Part shown: in pieces, positions 26,382 through 34,436 of the stretch
How positions within the stretch are numbered: position 1 is the stretch's first letter
Layout: each line of letters begins with the position of its first letter
NCBI GenBank assembly: GCA_900545025.1
Contig: UQXH01000013.1
Location: forward strand, 1 to 53,975
Length of the DNA stretch: 53,975 bases
Direction of reading: 5' to 3'
Source of the DNA: an uncultured Phascolarctobacterium sp.
GTDB lineage: Bacteria > Bacillota > Negativicutes > Acidaminococcales > Acidaminococcaceae
The notes under the pieces: model-generated
Databases searched by the model: none
Told to the model about the DNA's origin: nothing
What the model saw: the letters and a program-made list of their open reading frames with translations, nothing else
Position numbers and translations under genes: made by a program

Positions 26382-26411
26382 TTGTAACTTCCAGCTTTTT
26401 TTGTGTATAAT
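26382..26411 (+). promoter_or_regulatory. Promoter of the putP gene
   Basis: TTGTAA (26382-26387), an 18-bp spacer, then TATAAT (26406-26411), about 37 bp before the start codon. Confidence 0.6.
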
Positions 26412-26447
26412 ATTAGAATATTATTGTTATTATTGGAGGGTGTTGTT

Positions 26448-27947
26448 ATGCAACAAGATTGGGGCCTGATCTGTGCGTTCGGCCTATATTTTTTGATGAT
26501 GTTCGGCATGGGTGTTTATCACATGCGCAAGGAACAGGATTTGGAAAGCTATGTACTGGGCGGCCGTAAAGTAGGCCCGTGGGTATCCGCTATGAGCGCC
26601 GAAGCGTCCGATATGAGCGGCTGGATGCTGATGGGTCTTCCAGGTTATGCTTACGTCGCCGGTGTCAGCGCATTCTGGATTGCCATCGGCTTGGCACTGG
26701 GCACTTTTTTAAATTGGATTATCGTAGCTAAAAGGCTGCGCGTCTACACCAAGATTGCCAATGATTCCATTACCCTGCCTGACTTTTTTGAAAACCGTTT
26801 CCGTGATAAGAGCAAAGTTCTGAGGATTATCTCCGCAATCTTCATCTTCATTTTCTTCCTTATTTATACAGCTTCCGGCTTCGTTGCCGGCGGACGCCTG
26901 TTTAACACCGTCCTTGGCGTACCTTATTTTGAATCGCTGCTGATTACTGCCGGCATCGTTATCTTCTACACCTTTACTGGCGGCTATATCGCAGTCTGCC
27001 GCACTGACTTCGTCCAGGGTATTATGATGTTCTTCGCCATCATCATCGTACCCGTCACAGGTATTATTTATGCCGGCGGCCCGGTAACAGCTTATGAAAC
27101 GCTGCATAATCTTAACGCCAATTATTTCAATTTCTTTACAGACGCTACCGGCGTAACGCTGAGCTTTACCGCTATTCTCTCCCTGTTAGCCTGGGGCCTT
27201 GGTTATTTTGGCCAGCCGCATATCCTTGTACGCTTCATGGGCATCAGCTCCGCCAGAGAAATTCCCCGTGCAACCAATATCGCCATGGTCTGGGTAGTAT
27301 TCTCCCTGTTCTTTGCCGTAACTGTCGGCCTTGTCGGCCGCGTTGTATTAGGCGACAGTCTGCAGGGCGTCAATACCGAAACGGTCTTCATGGTCATGAA
27401 CGATAAATTCTTCGTTTCTTTTATGGCCGGTATTATCACCTCGGCAATCTTAGGCGCAATCATGAGCACCTCTTCCAGTCAGCTCCTGGTTACTGCTTCT
27501 GCTGTTTCCACAGACTTTTATCAGGCGCTGCTGCGTAAAAACGCTAATCCTAAAGAACTCTTAGTAGTAAGCCGCGTTGCTGTTATCCTGGTTTCTGCCT
27601 GCTCTTTAGCTATTGCGGCTAACCCCAATAACCTTATTCTTGACCTGGTTGCCTATGCCTGGGCCGGCTTCGGCGCTTCCTTCGGTCCGCTGGTGCTGTT
27701 TTCTCTCTTCTGGCGCCGTATGACGCTGCGCGGCGCTATTGCCGGCGTCTTCTTCGGCGGCAGCACCGTACTGGTGTGGAAAGAATTCTTTGCCTATACA
27801 GGCATCTATGAAATCTTACCCGGCTTCATCGTTTCCTGTCTGGCTATTTATTTGTTCAGTATTACTGATAAGGAACCGCCTGCGGAAATTGTCAAGGATT
27901 TCGATGTTGCCAAAAAACATCTTGCTAACCTGGAAGACTGCGAATAA
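26448..27947 (+). CDS. putP: Sodium/proline symporter (SSS family)
   Basis: 499 residues, the usual PutP length, with about 13 membrane helices. The N-terminal LGGRKVGPWVSAMSAEASDMSGWML contains the Ser/Asp residues of the Na+ and proline sites. ASGFVAGGRLF, TFTGGYIAVCRTDFVQG and the second sodium motif region ISTSSSQLL-like IMSTSSSQLLVTASAVS are present. It imports proline with Na+. The ATG at 26448 has GGAGG 8 nt upstream; earlier in-frame codons overlap the promoter. It is monocistronic with a strong terminator. Confidence 0.93.
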   Translation: MQQDWGLICAFGLYFLMMFGMGVYHMRKEQDLESYVLGGRKVGPWVSAMSAEASDMSGWMLMGLPGYAYVAGVSAFWIAIGLALGTFLNWIIVAKRLRVYTKIANDSITLPDFFENRFRDKSKVLRIISAIFIFIFFLIYTASGFVAGGRLFNTVLGVPYFESLLITAGIVIFYTFTGGYIAVCRTDFVQGIMMFFAIIIVPVTGIIYAGGPVTAYETLHNLNANYFNFFTDATGVTLSFTAILSLLAWGLGYFGQPHILVRFMGISSAREIPRATNIAMVWVVFSLFFAVTVGLVGRVVLGDSLQGVNTETVFMVMNDKFFVSFMAGIITSAILGAIMSTSSSQLLVTASAVSTDFYQALLRKNANPKELLVVSRVAVILVSACSLAIAANPNNLILDLVAYAWAGFGASFGPLVLFSLFWRRMTLRGAIAGVFFGGSTVLVWKEFFAYTGIYEILPGFIVSCLAIYLFSITDKEPPAEIVKDFDVAKKHLANLEDCE

Positions 27948-27967
27948 TACTCTCTGTAAACTTTATC

Positions 27968-27999
27968 AGACGCTTGCCGTAAGGCAGGCGTCTTTTTTA
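27968..27999 (+). terminator. Intrinsic terminator of putP
   Basis: An 11-bp stem with one wobble (27968-27978 with 27983-27993) and loop GTAA, then TTTTTAT. Confidence 0.88.
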
Positions 28000-28017
28000 T
28001 GGGAAAAGCATATTATT

Positions 28018-28070
28018 TTAACTGGATTTAACATTCAGCTAATATTTCCTTAACAATTACAGGCTATACT
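28018..28070 (+). promoter_or_regulatory. Pho-box-like direct repeats and -10 box of the pst operon
   Basis: Four TTAACA-like hexamers lie in phase: TTAACT (28018), TTAACA (28028), CTAATA (28039) and TTAACA (28050), at steps of 10, 11 and 11 bp. A TATACT -10 (28065-28070) follows. Such helically phased TTAACA repeats are the known PhoP operator type of Firmicutes, so induction by phosphate starvation is expected. No phoP/phoR genes are in this window. Confidence 0.75.
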
Positions 28071-28115
28071 AAGCCTGTAATCAAGAAAGAAACACTTCAA
28101 GGAGGACTGTAAATA

Positions 28116-28991
28116 ATGAAATCTGGTAAAATTATAGCTTTAGGTCTGGCAGCAATGTGTGCATTCGGAGCATGGGGCTGCGGTAATGATAAAAAGGATG
28201 CTGCTCCTGCAAACAGCGGCAAAATCGTTGTAGTTTCAAGAGAAGACGGCAGTGGTACCCGCGGTGCTTTCATCGAACTGTTCGGTATTGAAAAGAAAGG
28301 CCAAGACGGCAAAAAAGTTGATACTACCACTGAAAACGCATCCATCACCAACAGCACCGCTGTTATGATGACCACCGTAGCAGGCAACAAAGATGCTATC
28401 GGCTACATTTCCTTAGGTTCCTTAAACGATAGCGTTAAAGCTCTGAAAATTGATGGTGCTGAAGCAAGTGCAGCAAACATTAAAAACGGCTCCTACAAAA
28501 TCGCTCGCCCCTTCAATATCGTTACTAAAGGCGATGTAAAACCGGCTACTCAAGACTTCATGGCATTTATCATGTCCAAAGAAGGTCAGCAGGTTGTTTC
28601 CGCTAACGGTTATATCGGCGACGACAAAGCTGCTCCGTACAAAGGAAGCAAACAAAGCGGTAAAATCGTTGTTGCTGGTTCCTCTTCTGTAACTCCTGTT
28701 ATGGAAAAACTTAAAGAAGCATACAAGAAAGTAAATCCTGATGTAAACATCGAAGTTCAGCAAAGCGACTCCACCACCGGTGTTAAATCTGCTATCAGCG
28801 GTATCTGCGATATCGGTATGGCTTCCCGTGAACTGAAAAAGAGCGAAATTGATGCAGGCGTTAAAAACACTGTTATCGCTACCGACGGTATTGCAGTTAT
28901 CGTTAACAAAGACAGCAAAGTTAACAACCTGACCAAAACTCAAGTAGCTGATATCTTCACCGGTAAAGTTACCGAATGGAGCAAACTGTAA
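28116..28991 (+). CDS. pstS: Phosphate ABC transporter substrate-binding lipoprotein, circularly permuted
   Basis: 291 residues. The lipoprotein signal ends at Cys22 (AWGC). The phosphate-binding segment SREDGSGTRG is at 41-50, followed by the lobe with NSTAVMMTTVAGNKDAIGYISLGSL. The segments GSSSVTPVMEKL (188-199), QQSDSTTGVKSA (215-226) and CDIGMASREL (231-240), which come first in ordinary PstS, come last, ending IFTGKVTEWSKL. The order of the two halves is therefore swapped relative to E. coli PstS, with the new termini at the loop between the TGxxxxW and SREDGSGT motifs. All ligand motifs are kept, so it should bind phosphate. GGAGG precedes the ATG. Confidence 0.9.
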   Translation: MKSGKIIALGLAAMCAFGAWGCGNDKKDAAPANSGKIVVVSREDGSGTRGAFIELFGIEKKGQDGKKVDTTTENASITNSTAVMMTTVAGNKDAIGYISLGSLNDSVKALKIDGAEASAANIKNGSYKIARPFNIVTKGDVKPATQDFMAFIMSKEGQQVVSANGYIGDDKAAPYKGSKQSGKIVVAGSSSVTPVMEKLKEAYKKVNPDVNIEVQQSDSTTGVKSAISGICDIGMASRELKKSEIDAGVKNTVIATDGIAVIVNKDSKVNNLTKTQVADIFTGKVTEWSKL

Positions 28992-29012
28992 TAGTTAAAC
29001 TTCAAAAGAATA

Positions 29013-29061
29013 ACTGCTTTTTAAAGGTTACCTGCAAAGGTAGCCTTTAATTATAAGCAGT
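29013..29061 (+). other. Intercistronic stem-loop between pstS and pstC
   Basis: Inner 12-bp stem 29021-29032 with 29039-29050 (one G-U) and outer 7-bp stem ACTGCTT/AAGCAGT (29013-29019 with 29055-29061). There is no T run, so it is more likely an RNA-stabilising or partial-attenuation element favouring pstS over the transporter genes. Confidence 0.55.
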
Positions 29062-29103
29062 ACAAATTTAGTTTATTCTGCTTTGAAATATATGTGAGGT
29101 TCT

Positions 29104-29958
29104 ATGAATAAAGGAAAAGAAAAAATAATGCACTGGGTATTTCTGATGGCAGCCTGCGCTTCCATCGCCCTGGTAGCAATGATATGCATCTTCCTGTTTG
29201 CCAACGGCCTGCCCACTATCGGCAAGATTGGCGTTACAGATTTTATACTGGGTGAAAAATGGCGTCCTAACAACGATATCTACGGCATCCTGCCAATGAT
29301 TTTGGGCAGTATTTATGTTACTATCGGCGCAATCTTAACTGGCGTGCCCATCGGTCTTTTTACAGCAATTTTCATGGCTCGCTTCTGCCCGCCTTTTTTC
29401 TACAGATTTCTTAAACCATCAGTCGAACTTCTGGCTGGTATTCCTTCTGTAATTTACGGCTTCTTCGGTTTAGTTATCATGGTACCTTTTATCCGTGATA
29501 ATTTCGGCGGTACCGGCAGCAGTATGCTGACAGCTTCTCTGCTTCTCGGCATGATGATTCTGCCTACCATTATCAGCGTAGCAGAAGCTGCTCTGAGAGC
29601 AGTTCCCAACAGCTATTATGAAGGTGCGTTAGCTCTTGGCGCAGGTCATGTACGCAGCGTATTCTTTACTATCGTTCCTGCTGCCAAATCCGGTATCATG
29701 GCAGGTATTATCCTTGGCATCGGCCGTGCTATCGGTGAAACTATGGCGGTAATCATGGTTGCCGGCAACCAGGCACGTATGCCTCAGGGTCTGCTGAAAG
29801 GTGTTCGTACCATGACCACCAACATCGTTATCGAAATGGGTTACGCTGCTGACCTCCACCGTGATGCTTTAATTGCTACAGCAGTAGTACTCTTTATCTT
29901 CATTCTTATTATCAATCTGACATTCTCCTATCTTAAAGGAAAGGTGGTACAGCAATGA
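29104..29958 (+). CDS. pstC: Phosphate ABC transporter permease PstC
   Basis: 284 residues with six membrane helices. The cytoplasmic coupling motif region EAALRAVPNSYYEGALALGAGHVRSVFFTIVPAAKSGIMAGIILGIGRAIGET contains the EAA-type loop that contacts PstB. It forms the inner-membrane channel with PstA. Its last four bases overlap the pstA start (ATGA). Confidence 0.96.
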   Translation: MNKGKEKIMHWVFLMAACASIALVAMICIFLFANGLPTIGKIGVTDFILGEKWRPNNDIYGILPMILGSIYVTIGAILTGVPIGLFTAIFMARFCPPFFYRFLKPSVELLAGIPSVIYGFFGLVIMVPFIRDNFGGTGSSMLTASLLLGMMILPTIISVAEAALRAVPNSYYEGALALGAGHVRSVFFTIVPAAKSGIMAGIILGIGRAIGETMAVIMVAGNQARMPQGLLKGVRTMTTNIVIEMGYAADLHRDALIATAVVLFIFILIINLTFSYLKGKVVQQ

Positions 29959-30821
29959 ATAATCTTTCCAGCCGACTGCGCAAAACCTTGTACAGTTATG
30001 GTACCGAACCCTCTGCCATCTTACTTTTAATATGTGTCTGGGGTTCTGCTATCGCAACCTTTCTGATTCTGGCATTCCTGCTGCTGTATATTCTCTGGCA
30101 AGGTCTGCCCAATATCACACCTAATTTGTTCGCATTGGAATATAATACACAGAACGTTTCTCTGTTCCCCGCTTTAGTGGATACAGTAATCATGGTAGTA
30201 ATGGCTTTGGCCATGGCTACACCTTTAGGCATCTTCGCCGCAATCTATCTGGTGGAATATGCTAAACGCGGCAACAAAATGGTAAATATTGTCCGTGTTA
30301 CTGCCGATACTCTTTCCGGTATTCCTTCCATTGTTTACGGTCTTTTCGGTATGCTGTTTTTCGTTACCTACCTTAAAATGGGTTACTCTCTGCTGGCAGG
30401 CTCCTGTACAGTAGCAATCATGGTACTGCCGCTGATTATGCGTACCACTGAGGAAGCTCTGAAAGCTATCCCTGACAGCTACCGTGAAGGCAGCTACGGC
30501 TTAGGCGCAGGCAAACTGCGTACAGTTTTCGCTATCGTACTGCCGTCCGCTATCCCCGGTATCCTCGCCGGCATAATTCTCAGTATCGGCCGTATCGTAG
30601 GCGAAACTGCAGCCCTCATCTATACCTCCGGTACCGTAGCGGCACTGCCTACCAATATTCTTTCTTCCGGCCGTACTTTGGCTGTACATATGTATGTACT
30701 GGCCAGCGAAGGGCTCTTTATGCAGCAGGCCTACGCTACTGCAGTCATCCTCGTAATTATCGTCATCTGTATTAACGCTGCTTCCGGTTATCTGGCACGC
30801 AGACTTATGAAGGGAAATTAA
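29955..30821 (+). CDS. pstA: Phosphate ABC transporter permease PstA
   Basis: 288 residues with six membrane helices and the EAA-type loop EEALKAIPDSYREGSYGLGAGKLRTVFAIVLPSAIPGILAGIILSIGRIVGET. It partners PstC. It is translationally coupled at the ATGA overlap with pstC and lies 4 bp before pstB. Confidence 0.96.
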   Translation: MNNLSSRLRKTLYSYGTEPSAILLLICVWGSAIATFLILAFLLLYILWQGLPNITPNLFALEYNTQNVSLFPALVDTVIMVVMALAMATPLGIFAAIYLVEYAKRGNKMVNIVRVTADTLSGIPSIVYGLFGMLFFVTYLKMGYSLLAGSCTVAIMVLPLIMRTTEEALKAIPDSYREGSYGLGAGKLRTVFAIVLPSAIPGILAGIILSIGRIVGETAALIYTSGTVAALPTNILSSGRTLAVHMYVLASEGLFMQQAYATAVILVIIVICINAASGYLARRLMKGN

Positions 30822-30825
30822 CAAC

Positions 30826-31578
30826 ATGCAAGACAAGATCACCATTGAAAACTTAAATCTGTATTACAGCGATTTTCATGCTTTAAAAAATATCAATATG
30901 CACATCAAAGAAAAGGAAATTACTGCTTTCATCGGTCCGTCCGGCTGTGGTAAATCTACTTTGCTTAAATCCTTAAACCGTATGAACGACCTGGTAGAAG
31001 GCTGCCGCATTACCGGCAACGTCCTCTTAAACGGCGAAAACATTTTCCAGACCGAAGATGTCAACCTGCTGCGCAAGCGTGTGGGCATGGTATTCCAAAA
31101 ACCCAATCCTTTTCCGATGAGCGTTTACGATAATATTGCTTTCGGTCCGCGTACTCACGGCATCCACTCTAAGGCCAAGCTCGATGAAATTGTCGAGGAA
31201 TCTCTGCGCAAAGCAGCAATCTGGGAAGAAACCAAAGACCGCCTGAATAAAAGCGCCCTCGGCTTCTCCGGTGGTCAGCAACAGCGTCTTTGCATCGCCC
31301 GCGCACTGGCAGTACAGCCTGAGGTCCTGCTGATGGACGAACCTACCTCTGCTCTTGACCCGATTTCTACTTTAAAAATCGAAGACCTGGCTTTGGAACT
31401 GAAAAAAGACTATACTATCGTTATCGTTACCCATAATATGCAGCAGGCAGCCCGTATCTCTGATAAGACCGGCTTCTTCCTTTTGGGTGATTTGATTGAA
31501 TTTGATAAGACCAGCGAATTGTTTGCTAATCCGCATAACCCCAAGACAGAAGAATATATTACCGGCCGTTTCGGCTGA
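30826..31578 (+). CDS. pstB: Phosphate ABC transporter ATP-binding protein PstB
   Basis: 250 residues. Walker A GPSGCGKST, the Q-loop region MVFQKPNPFPMSVYDN, the ABC signature LGFSGGQQQRLCIARALA and Walker B VLLMDEPTSALD are all intact, followed by the switch histidine in VTHNMQQA. It powers phosphate import through PstCA. Confidence 0.98.
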   Translation: MQDKITIENLNLYYSDFHALKNINMHIKEKEITAFIGPSGCGKSTLLKSLNRMNDLVEGCRITGNVLLNGENIFQTEDVNLLRKRVGMVFQKPNPFPMSVYDNIAFGPRTHGIHSKAKLDEIVEESLRKAAIWEETKDRLNKSALGFSGGQQQRLCIARALAVQPEVLLMDEPTSALDPISTLKIEDLALELKKDYTIVIVTHNMQQAARISDKTGFFLLGDLIEFDKTSELFANPHNPKTEEYITGRFG

Positions 31579-31601
31579 TAACTAAGAAAACAGGTGAAGA
31601 A

Positions 31602-32249
31602 ATGAACAGAGTATTTTATGTAAACGAATTAAACAGCTTAGTAGAAAACGTACATGCCATGGGCATCGACGTCCTATCAACCTTGGATAAAGTAATCAAA
31701 AACCTGGAAAACAAAGATGCCTCCTTAGCGCAGCAGATTATGGCCAACGATGATTATTTTGATAACGAAGAACTGGCTATCGAAAAACAGTGCTTTAAAC
31801 TGCTTTTGCTGCAGGCGCCTGTAGCCAGCGACCTACGTGAAATCGCTTCTATCTTAAAGCTTGTGGGCGATCTGGAACGTATAGCCGACCACTGCAGCGA
31901 TATCTCCCAATACACTCTCAACCTTACCGAAATGAAGCCCGCCCCGCTACCGGCAGATTTTCTGGAAATGATGAAGTTGATGCGCTCCATGGTCAGCGAC
32001 AGTATTACTGCTATTCACGGCAACGATGCAGAACTGGCACAAAAAATTATTGATACTGATAACAAAGTTGATACCTACTTCCACAGTCTGCGCGGTAATC
32101 TGACCGCCCTGATGCAGGACAAACCGTATTTTGTTCCTCAGTATGTAAATTACCTGATGATTGCCAAATATGTTGAACGCATCGCCGACCACGCTACAAA
32201 CATTGCAGAATGGGTAATCTACATCGTTAAAAACGAACTGCAGAATTAA
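31602..32249 (+). CDS. phoU: Phosphate signalling protein PhoU
   Basis: 215 residues with two tandem three-helix PhoU repeats, each with a (D/E)xxxD-type metal motif (ADHCSDIS near residue 91; ADHATNIAEW near residue 195). It links the Pst transporter to the PhoR/PhoP kinase system and restrains uptake. It is the last gene of the pst operon, 23 bp after pstB, and is followed by a terminator. Confidence 0.96.
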   Translation: MNRVFYVNELNSLVENVHAMGIDVLSTLDKVIKNLENKDASLAQQIMANDDYFDNEELAIEKQCFKLLLLQAPVASDLREIASILKLVGDLERIADHCSDISQYTLNLTEMKPAPLPADFLEMMKLMRSMVSDSITAIHGNDAELAQKIIDTDNKVDTYFHSLRGNLTALMQDKPYFVPQYVNYLMIAKYVERIADHATNIAEWVIYIVKNELQN

Positions 32250-32255
32250 ACTAAA

Positions 32256-32281
32256 ATAACCTCTTAAGAGGTTATTTTTTT
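32256..32281 (+). terminator. Intrinsic terminator of the pst operon
   Basis: A 22-nt perfect palindrome (32256-32277, 9-bp stem with TTAA loop) running into seven T residues. Confidence 0.88.
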
Positions 32282-32326
32282 ATGTGCTGATGATATAATA
32301 GTACTACCAAAATTATGGAGGTACTT

Positions 32327-32740
32327 ATGAATAAAATCATTCTTGCTTATAATTTCACACCTGAACGTCTGCAGGCACTCAAGCTGATCTGCATGCTGCT
32401 GAAAGCCCAGTGCCGCCCGGTAGCACGCCAGGAACTGCTGCAGCCTGTAGGCTACCTTGCCGGCATCAAAACAGTAGCTCCTGTTGACGAAGTATACAGC
32501 GGCAGCGAAGCAGCAGAAGAAATGCTCTTTTTATGCGGCTTTGACAGGCCTAATCTTGATAAACTGCTTAACGCCATCCGCAAAAGCCCTTTAAAACAAG
32601 TAAAACTCAAAGCTATGCTGACTGCACATAATATGAGCTGGAGCGGTCTGCAGCTGATAGAAGAGCTGATAGAGGAACATAATTACATGACCGGACAAAA
32701 ACAGCAGCCCGCGCCGGAACATGCTTCCAAAAATGACTGA
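32327..32740 (+). CDS. DUF3783 domain protein
   Basis: 137 residues, soluble. The DUF3783-like part is EEMLFLCGFDRPNLDKLLNAIRKSPLKQVKLKAMLTAHNMSWS in the second half. The function is unknown. The ATG at 32327 has GGAGG 5 nt upstream, and an in-frame ATG at 32315 is upstream of that site. A TATAAT at 32294-32299 probably gives it its own promoter. It is followed at 45 bp by yajQ. Confidence 0.7.
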   Translation: MNKIILAYNFTPERLQALKLICMLLKAQCRPVARQELLQPVGYLAGIKTVAPVDEVYSGSEAAEEMLFLCGFDRPNLDKLLNAIRKSPLKQVKLKAMLTAHNMSWSGLQLIEELIEEHNYMTGQKQQPAPEHASKND

Positions 32741-32785
32741 AAATATGATAAAATAATTGTATAACTAATTTCGGAGGTATTATTC

Positions 32786-33277
32786 ATGGCTAAAGACAGT
32801 TCCTTTGACGTTGTTTCCCAAGTTAATATGCAGGAAATGGACAACGCAGTCAACCAGGTTAAGAAAGAAATTGAACAGCGTTATGATTTCCGCGGCAGCA
32901 ACGCATCCATCGAACTTGAAGAAAAATGTGTAAAAATCGCTGCTGAAGACGAATACAAGCTGGAAACCATCATCGATATGCTGCGCGTAAGGATGGCCAA
33001 ACGAGGTATCCCTCTGCGCTGCCTGGTACCCGGTAAAGTTGAACCCGCTGCCAAAGGCACCGTACGTCAACAGCTGGATATCCAACAGGGCATTCCCAAA
33101 GATAAAGCTAAAGCTATTGTAGCAGCTATCAAAGCAACCAAGCTGAAAGTAACTGCCCAGATGCAGGACGACCAGGTACGTGTAGCCGGAGCTAAAAAAG
33201 ACGACCTGCAGGCAGTTATCCAAACTCTTAAAGCAGGCGACTTCGGCGTAGACCTGCAATTTATCAATATGCGCTAA
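32786..33277 (+). CDS. yajQ: YajQ-family nucleotide-binding protein
   Basis: 163 residues, the standard length. It starts MAKDSSFDVVSQVNMQEMDNAVNQ and contains RYDFRGS, both hallmarks of YajQ. The fold is two RRM-like domains. Members bind nucleotides, and some bind cyclic di-GMP; the role in this organism is unknown. CGGAGG lies 8 nt before the ATG. Confidence 0.93.
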   Translation: MAKDSSFDVVSQVNMQEMDNAVNQVKKEIEQRYDFRGSNASIELEEKCVKIAAEDEYKLETIIDMLRVRMAKRGIPLRCLVPGKVEPAAKGTVRQQLDIQQGIPKDKAKAIVAAIKATKLKVTAQMQDDQVRVAGAKKDDLQAVIQTLKAGDFGVDLQFINMR

Positions 33278-33293
33278 AATAAAAAACGTACTT

Positions 33294-33323
33294 CAAAGGC
33301 AGCTCTTGCAGCTGCCTTTGTTG
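33294..33323 (+). terminator. Stem-loop terminator after yajQ
   Basis: An 11-bp perfect stem (33294-33304 with 33310-33320) with a 5-nt loop; the following T tract is short. Confidence 0.65.
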
Positions 33324-33394
33324 CTTAAATATCACAAAATAAACCGCAAAAATATTTTATAATAAAAATAGTACTGACTAAGGCAGGTGACAAC

Positions 33395-33811
33395 ATGACT
33401 AATGATACTGCTTCCGAAAAAAATTTTGACCAGAATAAAATAAACGAAAAAGCTTTGCTTACCTACCGAGATAAATTCAGCAAGGACAACCTCCTGCTCA
33501 AGCTGCAGCATTATGGACGTGATATAGGACTTACTGTACTCTACAATGTTTTGCAGCTTTGGTATGTATTGCAGAAGCCGGAAGTACCGGCCAAAAATAA
33601 AGCTGTCATCATGGGAGCTTTAGGCTATCTTATCGCTCCCCTCGACTTTATCCCCGATTTAACGCCTATTTTAGGCTACAACGATGACGCAGCTGCTATT
33701 TTATTTGCCCTCTACATGGTACGGCAATATGTAGACGATGAAGTAAAAGCACAGGCTAAAGCACGTCTGGCAAAATTTTTCAGTGAAGATGCAGTAAAAA
33801 ATCTTGATTAA
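33395..33811 (+). CDS. YkvA family (DUF1232) membrane protein
   Basis: 138 residues. The DUF1232 core AVIMGALGYLIAPLDFIPDLTPILGYNDDAAAILFAL forms one or two membrane segments with the invariant P-D-x-I/L-P-D-x-x-P pattern. The function is unknown. It is monocistronic, ended by the terminator at 33820-33871. Confidence 0.8.
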   Translation: MTNDTASEKNFDQNKINEKALLTYRDKFSKDNLLLKLQHYGRDIGLTVLYNVLQLWYVLQKPEVPAKNKAVIMGALGYLIAPLDFIPDLTPILGYNDDAAAILFALYMVRQYVDDEVKAQAKARLAKFFSEDAVKNLD

Positions 33812-33819
33812 GCACAGCA

Positions 33820-33871
33820 AAAAGGACTATGAACAGATGCACTAACATCCTTCATAGTCCTTTTCTTTTTA
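33820..33871. terminator. Bidirectional intrinsic terminator
   Basis: A perfect 14-bp stem (33820-33833 with 33851-33864) with a 17-nt loop. T runs follow on the plus strand and, via the A run before it, on the minus strand. It lies between convergent DUF1232 and cupin genes. Confidence 0.85.
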
Positions 33872-33906
33872 TCTAAGTTATTCCCAGCGATACTCAAACA
33901 GTACTG

Positions 33907-34419
33907 TTATTTTAATTTATTATACTCTTCATCACTGACAGGCTCACACCATTCGTTAGAAGTTTCCTCACCTGGAACCTCGACTGCCAGATGCGCAAAC
34001 CAGCTGTTAGGAGCTGCGCCATGCCAGTGCTTTACCCCGGCAGGAATATTGACTACATCCCCTGGATGGAGCTCACGCGGCTCTTTGCCCCATTCCTGAT
34101 AATAACCGCGGCCGCCAGTTACCAGAAGTATCTGACCACCGCCTTTAGCAGCCTTATGAATATGCCAGTTATTGCGGCAGCCAGGCTCAAAAGTTACATT
34201 ACCAATAACAACCTGTTCCAAAGACAACATATTCAGATAGCTTTGTCCGACAAAATATTGCGCATACGCATCATTTTTTCCGCCTCTGGCAAAAACTGCA
34301 GAAAAATCTTCTGTAGCCATAATATTACTTCCTTTCTCCTGCGGTGCAGCAGCATCCATACTATTTATTACGCCAAAATTCAATACAAGCGCCGCAGCAA
34401 GTGCGGTTAAAAGTTTCAT
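33907..34419 (-). CDS. Exported cupin-domain protein
   Basis: 170 residues. A signal peptide MKLLTALAAALVLNFGVINSMDAAA is followed by a single cupin barrel. Metal motif 1 is CRNNWHIHKAAKGGGQ and motif 2 is PGDVVNIPAGVKHWHGA. GRGYYQEWGK is typical of the small cupins that accompany carboxymuconolactone decarboxylase-like proteins. A second ATG at 34320 has GAAAGGAAG 7 nt upstream and would give a signal-less form. It is the last gene of a three-gene exported operon. The substrate is unknown. Confidence 0.85.
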   Translation of the reverse strand: MKLLTALAAALVLNFGVINSMDAAAPQEKGSNIMATEDFSAVFARGGKNDAYAQYFVGQSYLNMLSLEQVVIGNVTFEPGCRNNWHIHKAAKGGGQILLVTGGRGYYQEWGKEPRELHPGDVVNIPAGVKHWHGAAPNSWFAHLAVEVPGEETSNEWCEPVSDEEYNKLK

Positions 34420-34436
34420 TATTTCTGCTCCTTTCT

